A stretch of 64,000 nt of DNA from Harmothoe impar. Lineage: Eukaryota > Annelida > Polychaeta > Phyllodocida > Polynoidae. Positions within the stretch are counted from its first letter, which is position 1. Each line of letters begins with the position of its first letter. Positions 32,775-40,494 of the stretch are shown one piece after another. Location of the stretch: the NCBI GenBank assembly GCA_947462335.1, contig OX381707.1, positions 66,234,816 to 66,298,815 on the forward strand. The letters are read 5' to 3'. The notes under the pieces are model-generated. The model did no database searches. It saw nothing but the letters and a program-made list of their open reading frames with translations, and was not told where the DNA came from. The position numbers and the translations under genes are program-made.

Positions 32775-33035
32775 CTACTTGCGCAGACATACAGGAGGCT
32801 GCACCCCATTGTTCGTTTGGACCACACCAATGTCCACCACCAGTATACAGCGTTGAGAATGTCTCAGGTATCCCTGTCCATCAAACTTCACACCGTTAAT
32901 GTCCAGCTTCCACTGGAACGCCCCGGGGCTGGCGATACGGGCTTGAATCACCCGTCCCCCTATGTCATTCTCAGCCTCTTCAAGTTCGGCGGATACAATG
33001 GCCGTGCTCCTCCCGCGCCTGGTTTCACCCGGCAT
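32775..33035 (-). CDS. Small unknown ORF (86 codons) downstream of pol
   Basis: This begins with ATG at 33035 on the sense strand (MPGETRRGRSTAIVSAELEE). The N-terminus is basic, followed by a segment with alternating hydrophobic residues (AFQWKLDINGVKFDG, RCILVVDIGVV) that could form a small beta-rich domain. No family is recognised. It may be an accessory protein or chance, but its composition looks more coding-like than its surroundings. Confidence 0.35.
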   Translation of the reverse strand: MPGETRRGRSTAIVSAELEEAENDIGGRVIQARIASPGAFQWKLDINGVKFDGQGYLRHSQRCILVVDIGVVQTNNGVQPPVCLRK

Positions 33036-34217
33036 GTCTAATCAGCGTCAAGTAGACTGTTGTGGATCCGATGAGGCGCCGCATCTTATGTATCATATCT
33101 TCCCCCCCCCTCCCCCCTCCCCCCATCCCCTTGTGTTGCCTCATGGCTGTTCATCTTCCCGCCTTATTGTAAGTGATCGGTTCCCCAGATACTCCACGCC
33201 GATCATCATAACAACATGATTTGTCACATGTCACCAGACATGTTTATTCTAACTGTCCCCTCGGTTTTGTTTGTCATGACAGAATACATCTATCTCCCCC
33301 CCCCCCCCCTCCCCCCTCCCCCTTTGTCTTTCTTGCTTACTGGATTTATGCCTTTTAAAACGGCGGACGCTCATTCATTCCCCCCTGTTGTGCCCATCAA
33401 CTTGTTTGTCCGCCGGGCACATCAGCTTAACTCATCACACTCTACCCGCTGTCACCAGGTGATAAATCCCCACAGCATCGCCCCTACAGGGTTCCATTGT
33501 GTCGCACCCTGCCCTCGAGGTCAGGGTCCCGGATTCGGAGGGCCCACTGCGTCACTCCAGATCCGGGAGGACAACCTCTTAATCGCCCCCATCTGGTTCA
33601 CACACGGCCGGCATTGTCGTGTCTCTTTAGGCATTTGACACCCCCATGACGCCAATTTATTACCCCTGTATCAAAACATACATATACTCATATAATTCTT
33701 TTTCCCGGCCACTTGTGATAAACACCATTGATATAAAATGTCTTTGTGAAACTGCGCACCATTTTCTGGTGGTCATTTCTGTGTTCAACGGGTGGCCGCT
33801 TATATGCCCGACTGCTACTAACATGATTATAAATGCACAACTATATACCGTTATAGGCCATTTTAGGCAAGCGTTCAGCGCTTGGTCATTGTACAGGACT
33901 TCCGGCCCCCTTTGACTGCCGTTCAGGACCATCTCATGCAGCTATATTTTGCCAATCCCCATTTCATTCTTGAAACCCAATTTCTAATTTACTACAAGTG
34001 TTTATTCTGGACTCTCTTAGTATTATTCCAGGCGCCTCAGTATAAATTTCATCCATCTCAAGTACATAGAATTTCCCTAGTACTGGTGTTGCTAAATATC
34101 TTAAATTTCTATCTTGTTAATTAATAACTCCAAAATTTCACACGGTTGATTGCTAATCCTGAATGTTTCAGATTGCCGATTACCATTTCAGGAATCGTGT
34201 CTCGCCAGTCCGGATAT
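33036..34217. other. Non-coding spacer with C/T-rich tracts
   Basis: The + strand has two CT/C-rich runs, about 33103-33125 and 33295-33323, which are polypurine on the sense strand. No frame with recognisable content was seen. These G/A tracts are the best polypurine stretches in the 3' half of the element and could act as internal plus-strand primers. Confidence 0.4.
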
Positions 34218-34489
34218 CGAAATTGTCAATTGATGATTTTGAGCAATGAAATTGTCGATTAATAATTTTGGAAAATAAAATTGTCGATTGATAATTTCGG
34301 AAAATGAAATTGTCGACTGATAATTTTGAAAAATGAAATTGTCGATTGATAATTTTGAAAAATGAAATTGTCGATTGATAATTTTTTGGAAAATGAAATT
34401 GTCGATTGATAATTTTTTGAAAAATGAAATTGTCGATTGATAATTTTGAAAAATGAAATTGTCGACTGATAATTTTGAAAAATGAAATT
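34218..34489. repeat. Minisatellite, about ten 27-29 base units
   Basis: The + strand unit reads roughly GAAATTGTCGATTGATAATTTT with variable A/T spacers. Units differ by a few substitutions and by one or two bases in length. It lies about 450 bases beyond the pol stop codon. Confidence 0.85.
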
Positions 34490-34518
34490 TCCTCCTTCAC
34501 TTCTTATTACTTCTCACT

Positions 34519-34521
<3 letters not shown>

Positions 34522-34551
<30 letters not shown>
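34522..34551. repeat. (TA)n microsatellite
   Basis: About 15 TA dinucleotides in the spacer between the minisatellite and the end of pol. Confidence 0.9.
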
Positions 34552-34552
<1 letters not shown>

Positions 34553-34936
34553 CCCTTTTTCCTTCTTTTCATTCTCCATAGTGGCTTGCTGCATTCGGCC
34601 TGAGTCAGCTTTCCCCTCACTCAGAGGATGGAGGGGTTTTCTTTCCTCCTCTGCTGTCCTACGTTCCCCTCTCCTCCTCCGGGGTTTTAACCAATGCCAA
34701 TATACATACATGTAGGTATATGGATCCGTTCAGCATATGTTATACAGGAATGGCTGGGGTATTTGACGGAAAACTCGCCAGGTGGTACCTCTCTAACCAC
34801 CTACCTGGGCCACCTGGCCGCTCACCCCAGCCAGTACTTTTCTTATCAATATTAATTCATCAGCTAGATCCTGGTACCTGTAGGCGTCCCTACAGCTTTC
34901 AGAAGGTAAAATGCTCTTCCTTTGGGGTTCCCAGGT

Positions 34937-37900
34937 CTATGCATTCTCCGCCATCCATTTTAGGGTGGTTTCTCCTTCATCCGCTCCGTCCCCATCCGAG
35001 CTACTAGAGCTGGTGCTCAGTTCCAATTTTCCCGGTCTCTCTCTTCTCCTAATGGGGCCGGCCGGGATAAATACGTCCGGTCTCCCCTCGCGTTCTTCGA
35101 GGCTATCACTTACCTCACTATCTACTTTGGTGAGCCTGCGGATGTCCGCATCTCGTTTTAATCTTCTTTGTAATGCCCTAGCTTCACGCTCATTTACTTG
35201 CCGGGCTTTCTTATTTTCCTTCATTGCCTGTTCTAAGGCTTGTTCCTCGAGTACTCTGTTTCTTCGAATTTCACTTGCGCGCTTCCTTTCTCGTTTCCTC
35301 TTTTCCTTCTGTTTCCTTTCTTCCTCTTCTGAGGAGAGAGAACTGGTTTCCTCACTTCCCGCCCACATGGTCTGTTCTGACCTCTTCCCTGGGTCGGGCC
35401 ATGTGGTATTTCTTCCTCGTGGGAACTCCACGGCATTCTCCTTCTGGAGAGTATTTCGGGGCGTTGCCTTGGGCTCGCCCCTTTCAACCTCGCAACCCGT
35501 TTGTCGCGGTATTTTTGGTATGGATGCTTTCATCCTCTTCTCTGGTGCACCTTGAATTATATTCCTGCCGTCTTTGTCAGCGTATAGTACCCTTACATCC
35601 CGGCCGCCTCTTTTGGGTCGACCTGTGATAGGGGTTTTTTCCTCCTTGCTTTGAAGGGAATCCTCTGGACCAGTCGAGGGTCCTTGCTCATGTTTGCCAT
35701 GAACAGAATTTCTTTGCGAAGAGGAACTCGCGGTGTCCCTCATGGGCTCCCCTGAGGGATGTTCACCACCCTCTCTCCGCCCCTCCACTTGACTGGTCTC
35801 AGGTAGTTTTTCTGTTCTCTTTACAGCCCTCGTTTTCATGCTATGTCCACGGGCCTCGATTTCTCTACTATCGTCATCTTGTCCTCTAGACATTCTGGAT
35901 TCCTCTCTAATCCCACAACTTCCAGTGTCCTTGTGGTCGTTTCTTCTTCTTCTATCAGGCCGGGGGTTTTCTGCTAAATTTTCTGGTTCTCTTTCTATCG
36001 GGGGACCTGCTCTTTTCCCATATTGCCTGAGGGACACTTCCGTACTTCCTCCCCTTGTTTCTATTTCCTTGGGCCGCTCCATCTTTCCTTCTCCTTCTTC
36101 CTTTTCCTCCAATAAATGGAGGGCCTCTTGTCTGATGGAATTCTGATTATCACTTCTGGTGATTGGTCTGACAATTTCAGTCCTCAGGTCTGTTTCTGAT
36201 TCTTCCCCATCGCTTTCTGGAGACTGGCCCTCATCTATGTCCTCTTCTTTGACCTCTCTTTCTTCCTCCTCCGTTCCTTCCTCTGTTTCCCTTGCTTCTA
36301 CTCCTTCCATAAGTGGGTTCCCCACTTCTACTTCCTCTTCCTCCGGAGGTGGATCCTCGGGTTCCACCCCAGGTGGAATACAGGGGCTCCAGGGCTCATA
36401 GGCCCTCTTTATCTTCTGGATATTCACCAGATGTGGTATCTCTTTCCCAGTGTGCAGGGACCTCAGCCTTAAGAGGTGGTCCCCCACTGCTTCCTCCACT
36501 CGGTAGGGTCCTTTGTACCTATCTGAGAATTTTGATAACCGATTGGCTGCACATTGAGGATCGTAGTACAAAACCAAATCCCCTTCCACGAAGGTCCTGG
36601 GGTTGGCCTTCTTGTCCATTCTTCCTCTGAGTTCACTCTCATACTTGGCAGTATGGTCCCTGGCCATCTGTTCAAACATCTCGATGCAATGTTTTGTTCT
36701 CAGAAACCATTCCTGGTCATCCCCGTAGTCTGGTGAGGGAAGGTCCTCCGGAAATCCCATTGCTGGTGGATCTCTCCCAAACAGCAGCGCGTATGGCGAG
36801 AATCCAGACCGTCCCGACGTCATTGACCTAATTGCAAACAGGCTAGGTCCGATCAGCTCCGGCCAGGTCTCATGGTCGTCTGAGATGTAGCAGGCAATGA
36901 TGTTCTCAAGACTCTGATGCAATCTCTCCACGCGCCCGTTCGAACGAGGCATTCTCGAGCTGGTGAAGGTTTGCTTACACGACAACCTGGACGTGATTTC
37001 ACGGAACATTTTCCCCAGGTACGAGCTGCCTCTATCTGAGTGCAGGTGTTCCACTTTACCATAACGGCACACAATCTCCCTCAGGAAGACTGTGGCCGCT
37101 GTCCTGGAAGTACAGTCTTTAGTGCTGAACGCCTCGGGCCATCCCGTCAGCATGTCCATGAAGGTCATTATGTATTTATGACCATTCTTAGCCTTTCGTA
37201 ACGGCCCCACAAAATCTGTTTGCACTACTTGCCAAGGATATTGAGGCCTATCCCACGACTTGGCGAGTGCCCTGAAGTGTGGAGACCTTTTCCTCAGTGC
37301 ACAACGTTCACACGCGCGAACGTAGTTCACTACGTCAGCATACATGTTTCTCCAGTAGAATCTAGCCATCAGCTTCTCATTCAAAGCTGTGATTCCAACA
37401 TGTCCTCCGCAGAGGATATCATTGTGTAGCAGATAAAGCACCTTAGGCACCAGGCCAGGTGGTACGATGACTCGTCCTTTTAAGTCTGTGTACCTCTTCC
37501 TTCTACGCGAGATTTTCTCATACTTGCACAGGATCCCCTTCTGATTCACACTCATGTGTTCGCTTTTGGCCAATAGAGTTCTGCATTGTTCCCAATCCTC
37601 CGGGAGCTCATTGTCTCTCAGGTACCTCATCATGGCACTACATTCGGGATCCTTTGCCTGTTCCTCTCGGATCTCCTGCTCGTCAATCTCATCCGTGTCT
37701 TCAACGAAGGCCATTAACTCACATCCGACCTCGGGTTCAAACTCCTCCTCGCTGTTATTCTCTTCACTTCCATCACCTTTCTCCATTCGGGAAAGGTAGT
37801 CTGGTAAACAGTGGTTTTGTCCCGGTTCATATTTGATTTCATAATCAAAATCGGTCAGGGCCAAGGCCCATCTCCTGAGCCGTTTAGACGGGGCCCGGTG

Positions 37901-40159
37901 TGCCTGCTGCAGCAAGGGGATCAGCGGTTGGTGATCCGTCACTATGGTGATTCGTCCTCCTTGAAGCATATCCTCAAAGGTCTTCAGAGTTTTGACCACC
38001 GCCAGACCCTCTCGTTCGGTCACGGTATAGTTCATTTCTGCGGTTCCAAAGGTATACCCGTAGTAGGTGATGGGCCTTAGGATGTCGTCCACCATATGAC
38101 AGATAGCACTGCCACATGCCTTATCTGAAGCATCCGTAAGCACGTAAAAGTGCCCTCCTATTTCGGGGTGTATCAACAGCGGGGGAGTCACCAAGCGTTT
38201 CTGAATATCCCTAAAGGCATTTTCACACTCCTCTGTCCATTCAAAGGGGATGTTTTTCCTCAACAGTTTGTTTAGTGGCACTGCTGATTTGGCAAACCCT
38301 GGGATGAACGCCCTGTAGTAGTTGCATAATCCTAGAAAGGACTTGACTGTTTTAGGACTATGTGGCCGCTTGAACTCCTTGACCTTATGCAGTATCCTTG
38401 GTTGAGTGGTCAGGCCCTCTTTGCTGACCACATGCCCCAAAAATTGGATTTCCCCTCTGCACCACTCACACTTGGATGGTTTCAGCTTTAACCCTGCCTT
38501 GTTTAGAGCCTGGAGGACCTTCTCCACGTTGGTCACGTGTTCTTCATAATCTGGGTCAAACACAATTATGTCATCCAGGTAGGCCAGACAAATGCGCGGC
38601 ACTAACCCTCTTAATGCCAGCGACATGACCTTGGTGAATTGCCACGGGGCCCCCACCAACCCGAAGGGTATCCGTTTCCATTGCCACACCCCGGAAGAGG
38701 ACTCGAAACAGGTGTACTTTCGACTATCCTCCTCCAACTCACATTGATGGTACCCCGAAAGTAGGTCAAGTGCTGTAAACACCGTGGGTTTCCTGGATGC
38801 CATATACAAAAATAGGCTACGTGTCGTCGGCATCGGGTACTTGTCCTTGGCCGTGAGGAGATTCAAAACCCTGAAATCGGTGCATATCCGAGGCTTCCCG
38901 TCCTTCTTGGTTACCACCACTATCGGGCTCCTCCACGCACTCTCACTCGGCTCTATGACATCCAGGTCGAGCAACTGTTGTATCTGTTCATCTATGATGT
39001 CCATCTTCTGAGGCGAGTATCGATACGGGCGTGTACTGCAAATCCCTTGAGATTCATCAACTCGGATCTTCATAGGTGCCAACGTACAATGTCCGAGTTC
39101 CCCCATATCAAAGGCCAACGAATCCATATTCCTCACCAGCATTTCCTTGAAATCGTCCTCCTGTACGGAGCTGATACAGGTCTTTCCCAAGTCCAATGCC
39201 CTTATCTTCTGTTTCTTCACTTCCCTGGCCTCCTTCTCCTCCTTTTCCGGTTCCTTGCCTCCCGTTTCCCTTTCGGTGTGCAAGGCATGTAGCTCCGCCT
39301 CGGGGACGTCTGTCTCATCGGAGCCCTCGTTTCTGATAATGTCCATCACGGCACAAATGTCTTTGGTACTTAACATGGGCATCTCCTGAGGGGTGGCGTA
39401 CGCCAACACCTGACCCCGGTCAACTGTGACAGTCCCAGGTCCCAAGTTTGCCACTTTAATCCACCATTGTCTTCCCGTGGTATTGATGCATCCTTCCACA
39501 CATACGGCCGTGAGATATGATGGCTCCAGCAACATGGCTCCTGCCTCCTCCTGGGTGGTCTCCCTCCAAGGCATTACCGCCACTATTTTTTCTTCATATT
39601 CTCCCAAGTCAATTTCCTCCAGGCTTGATACCGGGCAACCGGTAAACAGTTCGACTTTCCTCTCATCCATTTTAATTTCTGCCTTTAAGTTTCCCAACAA
39701 ATTTCTTCCTAAAACGAGGGGGTGAATCAATCCCTTGAGCACATTGAAAGTGTAACACACACCCACCCCACCTATAGTGCAGCGGAGGCGTATCGTTTCG
39801 TCCACTGTGCACAAGGATTTATCCCCAAATCTCACCCTTTTTGGTCCGGTTTCTTCTGAACATATTATGTCCTCCGGGGCTAACTGGTCCCGGATAGTCT
39901 GTGAGATAAAACAGTCCGAAGCCCCAGTATCAACCAAACACTGGTGAACCCTATTCCCAATTTTGAGGTCAATAAATAAAGGAGAGTTTTCCGTTGATTT
40001 TTCCCGATCTGGTCCGTCCATCTGTGTCAACTCCACTTCAATAGATGATACGGACCGGTTAACTAGTTTCCCTGGTTCTGAAACGAGACTTTCTTTCCTC
40101 CGGTTGCTTAGAGTCCACCGCCGGGCGAACTCCCGATGTTTCCTTTCAGCCATCTGCAC
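34937..40159 (-). CDS. pol: Pol polyprotein (protease, RT, RNase H, integrase)
   Basis: The 1740-codon frame has no stop. In order: retropepsin with DTGAS at 77-81; RT with ICTDFRVLN and YLDD near 526; RNase H starting YVLTDASDKACG near 672; integrase with an H-H-C-C zinc finger (about 905-960), catalytic D in QTDFVGP (about 979), D in HSDRGSSY (about 1041) and E in GRVERLHQ (about 1074); and a GPY/F-type module (YKGPYRV, about 1217). No chromodomain is seen. The last 480 residues are an unusual E/R/K/S-rich tail of no recognised family. The first codon is GTG and an ATG is at 40153; the frame is in the -1 phase to gag, so Pol is probably made by frameshifting. Domain order is that of Ty3/Gypsy. 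Confidence 0.93.
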   Translation of the reverse strand: MQMAERKHREFARRWTLSNRRKESLVSEPGKLVNRSVSSIEVELTQMDGPDREKSTENSPLFIDLKIGNRVHQCLVDTGASDCFISQTIRDQLAPEDIICSEETGPKRVRFGDKSLCTVDETIRLRCTIGGVGVCYTFNVLKGLIHPLVLGRNLLGNLKAEIKMDERKVELFTGCPVSSLEEIDLGEYEEKIVAVMPWRETTQEEAGAMLLEPSYLTAVCVEGCINTTGRQWWIKVANLGPGTVTVDRGQVLAYATPQEMPMLSTKDICAVMDIIRNEGSDETDVPEAELHALHTERETGGKEPEKEEKEAREVKKQKIRALDLGKTCISSVQEDDFKEMLVRNMDSLAFDMGELGHCTLAPMKIRVDESQGICSTRPYRYSPQKMDIIDEQIQQLLDLDVIEPSESAWRSPIVVVTKKDGKPRICTDFRVLNLLTAKDKYPMPTTRSLFLYMASRKPTVFTALDLLSGYHQCELEEDSRKYTCFESSSGVWQWKRIPFGLVGAPWQFTKVMSLALRGLVPRICLAYLDDIIVFDPDYEEHVTNVEKVLQALNKAGLKLKPSKCEWCRGEIQFLGHVVSKEGLTTQPRILHKVKEFKRPHSPKTVKSFLGLCNYYRAFIPGFAKSAVPLNKLLRKNIPFEWTEECENAFRDIQKRLVTPPLLIHPEIGGHFYVLTDASDKACGSAICHMVDDILRPITYYGYTFGTAEMNYTVTEREGLAVVKTLKTFEDMLQGGRITIVTDHQPLIPLLQQAHRAPSKRLRRWALALTDFDYEIKYEPGQNHCLPDYLSRMEKGDGSEENNSEEEFEPEVGCELMAFVEDTDEIDEQEIREEQAKDPECSAMMRYLRDNELPEDWEQCRTLLAKSEHMSVNQKGILCKYEKISRRRKRYTDLKGRVIVPPGLVPKVLYLLHNDILCGGHVGITALNEKLMARFYWRNMYADVVNYVRACERCALRKRSPHFRALAKSWDRPQYPWQVVQTDFVGPLRKAKNGHKYIMTFMDMLTGWPEAFSTKDCTSRTAATVFLREIVCRYGKVEHLHSDRGSSYLGKMFREITSRLSCKQTFTSSRMPRSNGRVERLHQSLENIIACYISDDHETWPELIGPSLFAIRSMTSGRSGFSPYALLFGRDPPAMGFPEDLPSPDYGDDQEWFLRTKHCIEMFEQMARDHTAKYESELRGRMDKKANPRTFVEGDLVLYYDPQCAANRLSKFSDRYKGPYRVEEAVGDHLLRLRSLHTGKEIPHLVNIQKIKRAYEPWSPCIPPGVEPEDPPPEEEEVEVGNPLMEGVEARETEEGTEEEEREVKEEDIDEGQSPESDGEESETDLRTEIVRPITRSDNQNSIRQEALHLLEEKEEGEGKMERPKEIETRGGSTEVSLRQYGKRAGPPIEREPENLAENPRPDRRRRNDHKDTGSCGIREESRMSRGQDDDSREIEARGHSMKTRAVKRTEKLPETSQVEGRREGGEHPSGEPMRDTASSSSQRNSVHGKHEQGPSTGPEDSLQSKEEKTPITGRPKRGGRDVRVLYADKDGRNIIQGAPEKRMKASIPKIPRQTGCEVERGEPKATPRNTLQKENAVEFPRGRNTTWPDPGKRSEQTMWAGSEETSSLSSEEEERKQKEKRKRERKRASEIRRNRVLEEQALEQAMKENKKARQVNEREARALQRRLKRDADIRRLTKVDSEVSDSLEEREGRPDVFIPAGPIRRRERPGKLELSTSSSSSDGDGADEGETTLKWMAENA

Positions 40160-40494
40160 GCATCCGTACTGTGGCCCATGCTGTCATGTATCAGGCAATA
40201 CTTCTGGTTGGCTTCACCCAATTCTGCCCGGTTCTTTCTTTCCCGAATTGGATTAATCGGGACCACCTGCAGTCTCTCCTGTTCCTGTTGTCTCAATTGT
40301 TGTTTCCGCCCACTGAAGCTGTCGGCCCCCTGATGGATGTTGCTCTCCGTGGAAGGCTGATATGTTCGTGGGGTTTGGTATTGGAAATTGCTCGATCGAT
40401 TAAAGTTTGGCCGAAACGGTTGAGGTCCATACCCTCCTCGTCCAGAGCTCCCGCCTTGTCCCCTATACGGGGTCTGGTACGTCGGGTTGTATCC
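40108..40494 (-). CDS. gag: Gag continuation with zinc knuckle, after an in-frame TGA
   Basis: Directly after the TGA at 40495-40497 the same frame stays open for 128 codons to TAA at 40108. It encodes a G/R/Q/P-rich RNA-binding-like stretch and then a Cys/His knuckle of CxxH...HxxxxC form (CLIHDSMGHSTDAC), which belongs at the Gag C-terminus (nucleocapsid). It overlaps the start of pol in another phase. The TGA could be a C-to-T change at a CpG (CGA to TGA) or a readthrough codon. Confidence 0.65.
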   Translation of the reverse strand, partial: GYNPTYQTPYRGQGGSSGRGGYGPQPFRPNFNRSSNFQYQTPRTYQPSTESNIHQGADSFSGRKQQLRQQEQERLQVVPINPIRERKNRAELGEANQKYCLIHDSMGHSTDACRWLKGNIGSSPGGGL

